Shown here: in pieces, positions 36,740-45,101 of the stretch | Numbering within the stretch: the stretch's first letter is position 1 | Layout: each line of letters opens with the position of its first letter | From: Flavobacterium stagni | GTDB lineage: Bacteria > Bacteroidota > Bacteroidia > Flavobacteriales > Flavobacteriaceae | Direction: 5' to 3' | Assembly: GCF_004122105.1 (NCBI RefSeq) | Contig: NZ_SBKN01000006.1 | Span: 186,001 to 250,000, forward strand | Length of the DNA stretch: 64,000 bases | Position numbers and translations under genes: made by a program | Notes under the pieces: generated by a model | What the model saw: only the letters and a program-made list of their open reading frames with translations | Told to the model about the DNA's origin: nothing | Database searches by the model: none

Positions 36740-37414
36740 TTAGGGAGTAGAGGACGAAACCTGTATAATCTTCCCGTTATGAAAAGCATTCCCTTTTAAG
36801 GTAAAATCGTAAATATAATCGGCCATTTGAGTGGCAGTAACAGGGGCTTGATACCCCGGAAAAGCTTCTTCCAACATTTCGGTTTGTACCGCGCCCAAAG
36901 CCAACACATTAAAAGCAATGCCGCGCTCTTTGTATTCTTCTGCTAATAATTCTGATAAGGTGATTATGGCGCCTTTGCTCGAACTGTATGCCGCCAATCC
37001 AGGAAACTTCATACTGCCTTGAATGCCGCCCATCGAACTCACACTCACTACATGGCTGCCCGCTTGCATGTAGGGCAAACAAACTTGTGTCAATAAAGCT
37101 ACACCAAAAACATTCACTTTATAAACGCGTTCAAAATCATCCAAACGCAATTGCTCAAAAGGTTTGTTGACCAAACTTCCGGCATTGTGTACGATACGAT
37201 CAACGTGTTTCCAAGTGGAAGCCAAAAATTCAGCCACTTGATTCAGATCATCTTCAATCGTTAAATCCAAAGCGAAACAAGTAACATTTGGGTTTTCCAT
37301 TAACTCTTGCGGAACTTTTCGCGACAAAGCCAATACCTGATGGCCGTTATTGGCACATTGCAATGCTAATTGTAACCCAATTCCGCGCGAAGTTCCTGTG
37401 ATGATGATGTTCAT
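36740..37414 (-). CDS. Short-chain dehydrogenase/reductase
   Basis: 224 aa. Rossmann NAD(P) motif TGTSRGIG at residues 7-14, NAG in IVHNAGSL, catalytic Ser in SVSSMGG and YSSSK (Tyr/Lys). A cytoplasmic oxidoreductase of unknown substrate. Slightly short at the C-terminus. No terminator separates it from the IVP element. Confidence 0.9.
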   Translation of the reverse strand: MNIIITGTSRGIGLQLALQCANNGHQVLALSRKVPQELMENPNVTCFALDLTIEDDLNQVAEFLASTWKHVDRIVHNAGSLVNKPFEQLRLDDFERVYKVNVFGVALLTQVCLPYMQAGSHVVSVSSMGGIQGSMKFPGLAAYSSSKGAIITLSELLAEEYKERGIAFNVLALGAVQTEMLEEAFPGYQAPVTATQMADYIYDFTLKGNAFHNGKIIQVSSSTP

Positions 37415-37454
37415 AGTTTTTTTTAGACAAATATAGCCAAAAACACAAGTTCAG

Positions 37455-38084
37455 CTAAACAGAACGCATCCGGTACAAACGAATCACTTGAAAAATCGCT
37501 AAGCCACAAAAAAGTAGCGGCATTACTATTTTAGATAAATAATACTGAAGTGAATCGAGTGTAGCAACTGCATGATTAAGCAAAAAAATCAAAGAAATCA
37601 TCCCTAAAAAAGTTCCTATTCCACAACCCGCTATATAACTAAAGGTAAACTTCCCTTGTAGTTGAATTCTTTCCGAGGCAAGTAAATTCAAATTCCATCC
37701 CGTCCAAAACGGAATTTGTGCCACATTTAAGGCACTGCAAACCAACCCTGTGAGCAATGGCGAACCATAAATAATTAAAGGAACTGTTCTTTTTTCTAAT
37801 GTACTGAAAAAGAAAAGCAAGGCCATTCCTAGCATAAAAAGCATTGCGAAGAAAGCAATTCTTTTCATTAAACGTTGATTTTGAGCCAATACATTGACAA
37901 ACATTAGGGTAACATAAATTACAATTAACTCAATCCCTAGTACGCCCATCAAATACTGAATGGTCGCCAACCAACCCTCGTGCAGTAAAAATTGGAATCC
38001 CAACAAATTGAGATAACCCAACGGAAGTGACCCCACAAAACTCACCCCGAAACCAATCATGCCGTGCTTTAGGACTTGTTTCAA
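37455..38084 (-). CDS. LysE-type exporter-like membrane protein
   Basis: 209 aa with six hydrophobic segments (about 10-30, 40-62, 72-92, 103-120, 145-168, 180-200). Length and topology suit the LysE/RhtB exporters, and SLPLGYLNLLGFQFLL resembles their first helix region. It overlaps the ATP-grasp gene by 4 nt, so the two are translationally coupled; it may export the ligase product. Inference only. Confidence 0.7.
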   Translation of the reverse strand: MKQVLKHGMIGFGVSFVGSLPLGYLNLLGFQFLLHEGWLATIQYLMGVLGIELIVIYVTLMFVNVLAQNQRLMKRIAFFAMLFMLGMALLFFFSTLEKRTVPLIIYGSPLLTGLVCSALNVAQIPFWTGWNLNLLASERIQLQGKFTFSYIAGCGIGTFLGMISLIFLLNHAVATLDSLQYYLSKIVMPLLFCGLAIFQVIRLYRMRSV

Positions 38085-39115
38085 GATGCAAATATTTTCA
38101 AACTATGTTGTTGATGGAGTCGATACTGTTCCATTCCTTTTTTAAAACTCAAAAAAGAATGACCTTTTTTATGATTTAATCGACTGATTTCAAACATCAT
38201 TTTTTGATGACGAAACAATTCTTTCCAAGCAAAAAAGAGCGAATGCCGGGGATCATAAATATGCGTGGGCTCACTCGCCGCGCCGTTTAACTCAACGATT
38301 TTAAACTGTTGTCCTTTTGCTAAATCTATCCAATTATCAAACATGATGTCCAATCGACCAAAATAAAAACCATCGATTTGACGACAAATCCCATCAAAAG
38401 TTTGTGTCAATTCTGGCGTGATGCGATCGCTATAATCCAAAAACTTTGCCCCTCGCGCATGATTGCCAATGGGAACCAATGTTTGTGATTCACCCAAAGG
38501 TAAAATAGCATCCAATTGGCTTCCGTATTCTTTTTGCAAAACAGGTAATTGAATCGCAAATCTTGGATTTTGGGCTAACAATGTAGCGATACTGGATTTC
38601 CCATCACCTACAATGGATAAAAACTCTTTGGCAACTATGCCTGTTATTCGTCCTTGCTTTTCTTGGGGATACCGAACATAAAAAAGTCCAATCTCATTTT
38701 CGTAAGGAATACATTCTTGCAATAAAAAATCAAAGTTTGCCTTTTCGTGATAGGATTTTAATTCTTGACAATTTAAAATTTTCTTTACCGAAGCTCCCCG
38801 TAACCCAATATCAGGTTTGGCAATTAATGGAAATTGCAGGGGCGAATTTTTAAATTTGATTTCGAGGTTCTCCCAAGAAGTATTCTCTGAAATTAATACA
38901 GTTTGGGGATAATATTGGCTAGGAATTAAATCATAAATCGATTTTTTACTCTCCATAAAAAAACCACCATTTTGCAAAGAAGGATTACACGCATTGAAAT
39001 AAAAAAAAGAGCGCGAACGAAAAGCAAAATACAACCATTGAAAATAAACAGGAATATAGAGGACTTGAAACGGCCAATATTCCCAATGGAAAAGCTTATG
39101 TAGAAATAGTCGCAT
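38081..39115 (-). CDS. ATP-grasp ligase-like protein
   Basis: 344 aa. The core has PLIAKPDIGLRGASVKKI (ATP-binding Lys and loop), LLQECIPYENEIGLFY, VAKEFLSIVGDGKSS, and the metal-binding FGRLDIMFDNW and FKIVELNGAASEP. Family relatives include D-Ala-D-Ala ligases and cyanophycin synthetase. The N-terminal 50 residues hold an aromatic hydrophobic stretch (WPFQVLYIPVYFQWLYFAF), perhaps an anchor. The substrate is not predictable. Coupled to the LysE-like gene; NRDE and DinB-like genes lie upstream. Confidence 0.8.
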   Translation of the reverse strand: MRLFLHKLFHWEYWPFQVLYIPVYFQWLYFAFRSRSFFYFNACNPSLQNGGFFMESKKSIYDLIPSQYYPQTVLISENTSWENLEIKFKNSPLQFPLIAKPDIGLRGASVKKILNCQELKSYHEKANFDFLLQECIPYENEIGLFYVRYPQEKQGRITGIVAKEFLSIVGDGKSSIATLLAQNPRFAIQLPVLQKEYGSQLDAILPLGESQTLVPIGNHARGAKFLDYSDRITPELTQTFDGICRQIDGFYFGRLDIMFDNWIDLAKGQQFKIVELNGAASEPTHIYDPRHSLFFAWKELFRHQKMMFEISRLNHKKGHSFLSFKKGMEQYRLHQQHSLKIFAS

Positions 39116-39127
39116 GAATTTATAGGT

Positions 39128-39838
39128 TTAAATCGAAATGAAATTATGATGATTAACGGTATCCGTGATTAAATCGGCATATTCCATTTGCACTCTGTTT
39201 TTATCTAAAACGACTTGTGTAATACTCACCGTTTTATAGTTTTCTTCCCGATTAATGACCAATCCATGATGGTTGTTATCAGGCTCAGTAAACCGATGGA
39301 AATGGAATAAATCTTCCGGTTCAAATGCTTCTTGAGTGCTTAGATAATTGGCAAACCATTGTTTACGCAAGTCTCGAATCTCGTTAGAATATAAAGTAGC
39401 CGAGGACCAAATATGAGGTTGTGTCGGATCTAATTCCGTTGTCGACTTTTGAATGCCATCCCATTGCAGTTGAAACAATTGCTGTTTTTCGTACAAAACA
39501 AAAGTGAAGGGCTCGATTGCATTTAATTCGATTACTTCCCATTGCGCCAATGGGGATATTCCAATCATGATATCCAACACAATCAACCCCCTACTTTTTC
39601 GATAATTCCCCAAACTTTCATGTTGCTGTTGGGCACCGTTTAAAAGTACGCCCACATTCGAATGAGCATCGACCACAAACCACGTCCCTCCTGCTTTTGC
39701 ATCTTTTGGGAAGAATAATTTTTTCTGTTGCAACAAATAATGTTGCGGAGGAATCGCTAGTTCGCGAATGGTTTTCTCATCACGATTTGAGGTAATGACC
39801 ACTTTTCCTTGAGAGTAAAAAAAACTTACTGTGCACAT
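39128..39838 (-). CDS. NRDE (TANGO2-like) family protein
   Basis: 236 aa. Starts MCTVSFF and has SNRDE, the signature of the NRDE/TANGO2 family with an Ntn-hydrolase-like fold. Cys2 is the candidate nucleophile after Met removal. GGTWFVVDAHSNVGVLLNGA is also typical. Eukaryotic TANGO2 has been linked to heme trafficking and acyl-CoA handling. Its start overlaps the DinB-like gene's 3' end by 13 nt. Confidence 0.9.
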   Translation of the reverse strand: MCTVSFFYSQGKVVITSNRDEKTIRELAIPPQHYLLQQKKLFFPKDAKAGGTWFVVDAHSNVGVLLNGAQQQHESLGNYRKSRGLIVLDIMIGISPLAQWEVIELNAIEPFTFVLYEKQQLFQLQWDGIQKSTTELDPTQPHIWSSATLYSNEIRDLRKQWFANYLSTQEAFEPEDLFHFHRFTEPDNNHHGLVINREENYKTVSITQVVLDKNRVQMEYADLITDTVNHHNFISI

Positions 39839-40314
39839 TGTTTACGATAGGCTATTGTGGAACGGGCAACACCAAACGAATCATCAACTTCAACCGCTTG
39901 AAATTCTAAAAGGGCTACTTTTATAAGCGCCTCGTGATGAATACAATGTTCTAAATTGTATAACAATTCGCGGTGAAAATTAGTGGCTATTGAAAGCGCT
40001 TTACCTTCGAAGGTTTGTTTCAAAAGTAAGGATTTATTGGGTAAACCTAGCTGATTGGCTATTTCTTGAAGACTCCATTGCGCCATTTCCAATTCCGTTT
40101 GAATGCGAAGATCTCGTTTTCGCAAATCATAATCCACTACACCAGAAGGATAGTGGTCAATCAAACATTGAAACATTTCAATGATATGACGCGTATGTGC
40201 TCCAATGGTTGACTGACTCAGCGCAGCACAGGGTTGCACATAAATTGAATTATCCAATTGGCCTAAAACATTTTGCAAATCAGATAAGGTATCTTTAATG
40301 GTTTGAATTAGCAT
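39826..40314 (-). CDS. DinB-like four-helix protein
   Basis: 162 aa. GAHTRHIIEMFQCL and HHEALIKVALLE place His residues in the DinB/YfiT four-helix metal-binding arrangement. DinB relatives include thiol-dependent S-transferases. First gene of a four-gene run (DinB-like, NRDE, ATP-grasp, LysE-like) with gaps of 12 nt or less or overlaps. Confidence 0.78.
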   Translation of the reverse strand: MLIQTIKDTLSDLQNVLGQLDNSIYVQPCAALSQSTIGAHTRHIIEMFQCLIDHYPSGVVDYDLRKRDLRIQTELEMAQWSLQEIANQLGLPNKSLLLKQTFEGKALSIATNFHRELLYNLEHCIHHEALIKVALLEFQAVEVDDSFGVARSTIAYRKQCAQ

Positions 40315-40325
40315 TTAAACAAGTA

Positions 40326-40721
40326 TTAAGTTCGAAAAGTGGTAGCGAGTAAAGACAGCCATTTATGTCGTTCTACAAACAACACAATCACACTACACAG
40401 CAAGGTTATTATTGCCAAAATAAATAGTGTTCCTCCATCATTTTGCACTTCAATCCCTAATATAAATAGATGTGACACTACAGCTCCAACCATAGTCATT
40501 GAAGCCATAATTGCTCCAATCCAAGCTTTTTTGGGAAACAACAACAACACGCCTGCAATGAGTTCGATAACCCCTGAACCAATTCGTCCAAAGGGTTCGA
40601 CCCCCAAGGTTTTAAAGATAAAAACACTCTCTGCAGCTCCAGAAAATTTAAAAAAAAGGGTTTGAAGTAAAATCCCTGCTGCCGTTAGTTTTACTAACCA
40701 ATACATCCAATGATTATTCAT
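40326..40721 (-). CDS. DoxX-family membrane protein
   Basis: 131 aa from the ATG at 40721 (MNNHWMYWLVK); a longer frame overlaps the upstream YHS gene by 29 nt. Four hydrophobic helices, RIGSGVIELIAGVLLLFPKK typical of DoxX. DoxX-like proteins are linked to quinone or thiosulfate oxidation, but most are of unknown function. Co-transcribed with the YHS gene (10-nt gap). Confidence 0.85.
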   Translation of the reverse strand: MNNHWMYWLVKLTAAGILLQTLFFKFSGAAESVFIFKTLGVEPFGRIGSGVIELIAGVLLLFPKKAWIGAIMASMTMVGAVVSHLFILGIEVQNDGGTLFILAIITLLCSVIVLFVERHKWLSLLATTFRT

Positions 40722-40731
40722 AAAGTCTCTA

Positions 40732-41193
40732 TTAATTGATAAACTTTTTCCAGTTGGCATCGGCTTTTTTGTTCAAATTGACCTCATCTTTGTTCCATGA
40801 TTTCAAGGTATTATTGAAAAAAGCATTGTAAAAAAGAAACAGTTTCCCATTCACGATTTTAAAGGTTTCAGGGTCTACTTCAACTTTTTCACCATTGGCA
40901 CCCATAGCATATGCACACCAACCACCATATTGGGGTTCATAAGCACTCGGATTTTTCACAAAAAGTTCTTTATCCGCATTGGAGGCGAAATAATAGAGCA
41001 CCCCTTCATGAACTACAGAAAGTTCTTTTTTCCCTTTTACTGCCTTTTTTTGGGTAAAATAAGCCACGGGATCATAACCTTGTATAGCCAATTTATTTTC
41101 AAGATTAAATTCTTTGATGCGCTTAGCTTGTGTTTGCGCTTGACCAATTTGTACTACAAAAAAAAGGAGTAGTACTGTAATTATTTTTTTCAT
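40732..41193 (-). CDS. YHS-domain secreted protein 1
   Basis: 153 aa with a signal peptide (to QIGQAQ). YHS-like domain: GYDPVAYF, LYYFASNADKELFVKNPSAYEPQYGGWCAYAMG with the single Cys motif, and FLFYNAFFNNTLKSW. Related (seleno)proteins may bind metal. Likely periplasmic. Paralogue of the gene at 41282. Has its own -7 and a Crp-like dyad. Confidence 0.9.
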   Translation of the reverse strand: MKKIITVLLLFFVVQIGQAQTQAKRIKEFNLENKLAIQGYDPVAYFTQKKAVKGKKELSVVHEGVLYYFASNADKELFVKNPSAYEPQYGGWCAYAMGANGEKVEVDPETFKIVNGKLFLFYNAFFNNTLKSWNKDEVNLNKKADANWKKFIN

Positions 41194-41221
41194 TTTTTTA
41201 ATTTTTTTAATTAGGTAGGTA

Positions 41222-41267
41222 CAAAGTAAAATAACCTACAACCACTTGTTTGTCTGCTACTTTACAT
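41222..41267 (-). promoter_or_regulatory. Crp-like dyad and promoter of the YHS1-DoxX unit
   Basis: On the minus strand ATGTAAAGTAGCAGACAA (41250-41267) matches the site before DM13 at 14 of 18 positions. Its centre is 33 bp from the -7 TTACTTTG (41222-41229, one mismatch to TAnnTTTG), the same spacing as at the DM13 promoter. Confidence 0.55.
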
Positions 41268-41281
41268 TTGCAAGTAATTTG

Positions 41282-41707
41282 TTATTTGGTTTGCAGTGAT
41301 TTCCAATTTTCTTCTGCTTTTTGAATGCGTTCCTCTTTATCTTTTACCCAAGTTGAACGAACCTCCAGATTGTAATTGAGGTATAATTTGTTGTTGAAAA
41401 TGGTGAATGCTTCGGGTTGAACAGCGGCTTTATACCCCTTGGACATACCATAAGCACAATATCCACCAAATTGTGGTTCATAATAGGATGGATTTTTCTC
41501 AAAAGTGACTTTATGCGCTTCTGAAGTAAAATAATACCAAGCGCCATTGTACTGTACTTTATAGGCTTCACTACCCTTTTCTGCAGCTAAATTTTCAAAA
41601 TACGACACGGGATCATAGCCTTGCAAAGCAATACCATTTTTTACATTGCTTTGTGCCATACCGATTACAGCAATAAAAAAGGCGAGTAGACTTAATTTGA
41701 GTTTCAT
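41282..41707 (-). CDS. YHS-domain secreted protein 2
   Basis: 141 aa with a signal peptide (MKLKLSLLAFFIAVIGMAQS). Same fold as YHS protein 1: GYDPVSYF, YYFTSEAHKVTFEKNP, QFGGYCAYGMSKG, LYLNYN. Likely periplasmic. Follows the outer-membrane gene by 11 nt and is the last gene of the DM13 transcription unit. Confidence 0.9.
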   Translation of the reverse strand: MKLKLSLLAFFIAVIGMAQSNVKNGIALQGYDPVSYFENLAAEKGSEAYKVQYNGAWYYFTSEAHKVTFEKNPSYYEPQFGGYCAYGMSKGYKAAVQPEAFTIFNNKLYLNYNLEVRSTWVKDKEERIQKAEENWKSLQTK

Positions 41708-41718
41708 AGGATAATTTA

Positions 41719-42618
41719 TTAAAATGAATAATTGTATTGAAGGGCAACAACCAGGCTTCGGGTTAAACCATCGGGACGAACATCACGCACAGCGAAGGGA
41801 GTCGCCAAAGTGAACTCAATTTGTTGGTTTTTTTGAAAGGAATACACTCCATTTATGACCCCATTTACGGTCAATCCCGAAGAACCTTCAAGAGCTACTT
41901 GTTGATTAAAAATATTCGTATAGGAATCTTCCCCCAAATGATACACGGCCAAAAGACTAGGATTGAGACTGAATTTTTGAGGAGTGATGGTATAGCGGTA
42001 CCCAACCTTTAGCAAGGCATCCGGTTGCCGTTGGAATAAATTGGTGGAGGGAAAATCAGTTGTTCCACTGTACTCAGAGAAATACGAATTTTTATTTAAA
42101 TTGACGAATGGGACTTGTACTATACCTTCTACATTCCAATTTTTGTACCGCCAATTTCCCCCGAAAAACCCATCGATTGTTCCCAAACTCGATTGATAAT
42201 CCAAAGGAAGTGAGTAGCCATTAATTTTTAAATTGGACGCTGTAAATGGAAATTTCAAGCCTAAAATTGTTCCCCATTGCGACTTCTTTTTCGTTTTAAA
42301 AAGATAATTTCCCACTAAGAAAGCATCCCCAAATTGGGTACGCGTTCCGAAACTTCCTTTTGCTGTAGACAAGGTAACTTTGGCAGTAAAGGACAGTTGC
42401 GGATTCCATTGTTTGGTATACGCTAAAAAATGGGCAACATAAAACACATCTGCTTCCCCTTTTCCATACGACACAGAATAGGCTAATGTATTTTTAAAAA
42501 TATCTTCCTCCTTACTATTTAAGGAATTTACCGTGCAAACACCCGCATCACTGCAGCCTTGTGCCTTTAAATTGAAAACACAGCAAACAAAACAGATTAC
42601 AATTAAATAGACTCTCAT
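41719..42618 (-). CDS. Predicted outer-membrane beta-barrel protein
   Basis: 299 aa with a signal peptide (to NLKAQ). Alternating hydrophobic strands through the body (SFTAKVTLSTAKGSFGTRTQ, VVALQYNYSF) and an aromatic C-terminus point to a small barrel of about 12-14 strands. CSDAGVCTVNSL near the mature N-terminus is a Cys-pair motif. Overlaps the DM13 gene by 4 nt. The substrate is unknown. Confidence 0.75.
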   Translation of the reverse strand: MRVYLIVICFVCCVFNLKAQGCSDAGVCTVNSLNSKEEDIFKNTLAYSVSYGKGEADVFYVAHFLAYTKQWNPQLSFTAKVTLSTAKGSFGTRTQFGDAFLVGNYLFKTKKKSQWGTILGLKFPFTASNLKINGYSLPLDYQSSLGTIDGFFGGNWRYKNWNVEGIVQVPFVNLNKNSYFSEYSGTTDFPSTNLFQRQPDALLKVGYRYTITPQKFSLNPSLLAVYHLGEDSYTNIFNQQVALEGSSGLTVNGVINGVYSFQKNQQIEFTLATPFAVRDVRPDGLTRSLVVALQYNYSF

Positions 42619-43043
42619 GGTTGCGGAATTAATTGGCCATGCGCAAACAAATGATTGTACTGCTGGCAGTGAATTAGAACATAGTTGTAGGTTGAAAAAC
42701 TTACATTTTCAGGGATAAGATAAATTTGCGAGGGTTCGAGATTCCCTAAATTGATAAAATTATTGGGAACATCGGATTGGGAGAGGTATACCTTTAAATC
42801 GGGTCCCTCTTGAATGGTGTAATCGACCAATTTTAATTTGTAGCGGCCTTCGTCCAAATAAATGGCAACTTTTCCAGCTCCTGAAATAAAATCCGTTGTG
42901 GTAAAATTGGCTTGATACCGCAATAGTGCATTGGGAGTGAGATCTGCCCCAACGGGACGACGCTGTGTTAGTACCCCTTCTTCTTGACAAGACATCAAAA
43001 GAAGGGATAAAAACAAAACAATAGTTTTAGAGTGCTTTTTCAT
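42615..43043 (-). CDS. DM13-domain lipoprotein
   Basis: 142 aa from the ATG at 43043. A lipobox (LLLMSC) makes it a lipoprotein. The rest is a DM13-like domain (LRYQANFTTTDFISGAGKVAIY, GPDLKVYLSQ, LIHCQQYNHLFAHGQL), a beta fold suggested for electron transfer. First gene of the DM13-barrel-YHS2 unit. The -7 is only about 13 nt before the start. Confidence 0.85.
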   Translation of the reverse strand: MKKHSKTIVLFLSLLLMSCQEEGVLTQRRPVGADLTPNALLRYQANFTTTDFISGAGKVAIYLDEGRYKLKLVDYTIQEGPDLKVYLSQSDVPNNFINLGNLEPSQIYLIPENVSFSTYNYVLIHCQQYNHLFAHGQLIPQP

Positions 43044-43055
43044 ACTTTTTTTATT

Positions 43056-43101
43056 CAAAATTAGTATGACCCCAAGAAGGGAAATGTCAAGAAGCCGACA
43101 T
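43056..43101 (-). promoter_or_regulatory. Crp-like dyad and promoter of the DM13 unit
   Basis: A dyad ATGTC-N8-GACAT (43084-43101) is centred 33 bp from the exact -7 TAATTTTG (43056-43063), i.e. about -40: a class II activator position. The Crp/Fnr gene ends 6 bp beyond the dyad. Confidence 0.6.
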
Positions 43102-43106
43102 TCGCA

Positions 43107-43793
43107 CTATATTTCTTTTAATTTTTGAAGATTTTCAATAATTATTTCTTTCCGACTGTAATAAATCAAGCCTTTATTCTCTAATTCAGTAAGGAGTTGA
43201 ACGGCGGTTTGTCGTGAAGTACAAATGATTTGAGCGATATCGTTTTGAGTCAGATAATTTTCAAAATGAATGCGTCCTTCGATTTCCGTGCCTTCGCGCT
43301 CAGCCCATTCAGTAAAAAATGAAACCAATCGGGATTTTGCATCTTTAGAAATCAAATTATTGTAATTGTTTCGCAATCGCTTCATTTTCAATCCGACGAA
43401 TTTCGTGTAGGACAATGCCAAATCAGGATGTTTCAACATGAGTTGTTCAAAATCGGATTGTAAAAAGCTGCAAATAGAAACTTCAGGTGTCAACGCTTTG
43501 GCATATTCATTTCCTTCATCGCCTTCATCCAATTCTAAATGACCAAACAAATCGCCCTTTTGAATAACGTCTTTTACAATCTCATTGCCTTCATCATCCA
43601 AAGAAACGATTTTGATACTCCCTTTTTTTAGCAAATAAATTCGAGGCATTTCACTGGTCCCAAAGTAAATCACATCGCCTTTTTGTGCTTTTTTGAATCC
43701 TGTTATGATACACAACTGCCGAATTTGGGACATACTCAATGTCCTAAACAACTTATGATCACGCAAATACCAATATTTAAGTTCGTCAAACAT
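43107..43793 (-). CDS. Crp/Fnr-family transcriptional regulator
   Basis: 228 aa from the ATG at 43793; the longer frame overlaps the terminator of the acyl-CoA dehydrogenase gene. Cyclic-nucleotide-like domain (about 20-140, KGDVIYFGT, QKGDLFGHLELDEGDEG) then a winged helix with TQNDIAQIICTSRQTAVQLL, where the Ser/Arg pair is the usual DNA-reading motif. No FNR-type N-terminal Cys cluster. Probably controls the adjacent DM13/YHS/DoxX genes. Confidence 0.92.
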   Translation of the reverse strand: MFDELKYWYLRDHKLFRTLSMSQIRQLCIITGFKKAQKGDVIYFGTSEMPRIYLLKKGSIKIVSLDDEGNEIVKDVIQKGDLFGHLELDEGDEGNEYAKALTPEVSICSFLQSDFEQLMLKHPDLALSYTKFVGLKMKRLRNNYNNLISKDAKSRLVSFFTEWAEREGTEIEGRIHFENYLTQNDIAQIICTSRQTAVQLLTELENKGLIYYSRKEIIIENLQKLKEI

Positions 43794-43820
43794 ACCGCTA
43801 AGGTATAAACTTTTTGATAC

Positions 43821-43848
43821 AAAAAAACCTCCACTAAGGGAGGTCTTT
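43821..43848 (-). terminator. Terminator of the acyl-CoA dehydrogenase gene
   Basis: On the minus strand ACCTCC pairs with GGAGGT around a 6-nt loop, followed by seven T. Confidence 0.85.
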
Positions 43849-43866
43849 TCAATATACATATAAAAA

Positions 43867-45006
43867 TTAAGTAATGAGTCCGCGTGAAATAACAATACGC
43901 TGGATTTCAGAAGTTCCCTCATAAATTTGGGTAATCTTCGAATCGCGCATCATACGCTCTACATGGTATTCGGCTACATAACCGTTACCGCCGTGAATTT
44001 GTACTGCCTCATTAGCCACTTCTAAAGCTACTTCAGAAGCATATAATTTAGCCATCGCACCACTATGTGCAATATCTTTTCCTTCATCTTTTTCAACGGC
44101 AGCTTTCATCACTAACAGTTTTGCAGCTGTTGTTTTTACATACATATCCGCTAATTTGAAAGCAATTGCTTGGTGTTTGAAGATTTCTTTTCCAAAGGCT
44201 TTGCGCTCTTGGGAGTATTTCAATGCCAATTCATACGCTCCATAAGCAATTCCTAAAGCTTGTGAAGCAATACCAATACGGCCGCCATTCAAGACATTCA
44301 TTGCAAAAGAGAATCCAAATCCGTCAGCACCAATACGGTTTTCTTTCGGAACTTTCACATCGGTAAACATTAATGAATGCGTATCCGATCCACGAATCCC
44401 CATTTTCTTTTCTTTAGGTCCGATTTCAAAACCTTCCCATCCGCGTTCCACAATAAACGCATTGATTCCTTTATGCCCTTTTTCAACATCGGTTTGCGCA
44501 ATAACTAGATAAGTAGAAGCTGTCGAACCGTTGGTGATCCAGTTTTTAGTACCATTCAACAGGTAGTAATCCCCCATATCAATGGCAGTCGTTTTTTGAG
44601 ACGTTGCATCAGAACCCGCTTCAGGTTCAGATAAACAAAATGCCCCAATCACTTCCCCTTTGGCTAAAGGCACCAAATATTTCATTTTTTGTTCTTCACT
44701 ACAGTATTTTTCCATTCCGGCACAAACCAAGGAATTGTTCACAGACATGATTACCGCAGCAGAAGCATCTACTTTAGCAATTTCAGTCATCGCCAATACG
44801 TAAGAAACGCTATCTAAACCCGCTCCACCGTATTTGGGATCAACCATCATACCCATGAAACCTAGCTCACCCATCATTTTCACTTGCTCTGTGGGGAACT
44901 TCGAATGTTCGTCACGCTCGATAACGCCTGGCAACAATTCAGTTTGAGCAAAATCACGCGCCGCCTGCTGAATCATCAAATGCTCTTCGGAAAGATTAAA
45001 ATCCAT
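43867..45006 (-). CDS. Acyl-CoA dehydrogenase
   Basis: 379 aa, full length. FAD enzyme of fatty- or branched-acid oxidation (cytoplasm). FCLSEPEAGSDA and NGTKNWITNG are the FAD/substrate signatures; ERKAFGK and QIYEGTSEIQRIVISR end it, with the Glu of YEGT being the catalytic base of short- and medium-chain members. Closest by pattern to butyryl-CoA dehydrogenases. Monocistronic. Confidence 0.95.
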   Translation of the reverse strand: MDFNLSEEHLMIQQAARDFAQTELLPGVIERDEHSKFPTEQVKMMGELGFMGMMVDPKYGGAGLDSVSYVLAMTEIAKVDASAAVIMSVNNSLVCAGMEKYCSEEQKMKYLVPLAKGEVIGAFCLSEPEAGSDATSQKTTAIDMGDYYLLNGTKNWITNGSTASTYLVIAQTDVEKGHKGINAFIVERGWEGFEIGPKEKKMGIRGSDTHSLMFTDVKVPKENRIGADGFGFSFAMNVLNGGRIGIASQALGIAYGAYELALKYSQERKAFGKEIFKHQAIAFKLADMYVKTTAAKLLVMKAAVEKDEGKDIAHSGAMAKLYASEVALEVANEAVQIHGGNGYVAEYHVERMMRDSKITQIYEGTSEIQRIVISRGLIT

Positions 45007-45101
45007 AAAAAATCGTGTTTGTTAAATCGTAAATTTTAATTTTGGTTTCCAAATGTATAATATAAAAAGCGAAACTTCAAACGTTTTCGTAATTTTAGAA
45101 A

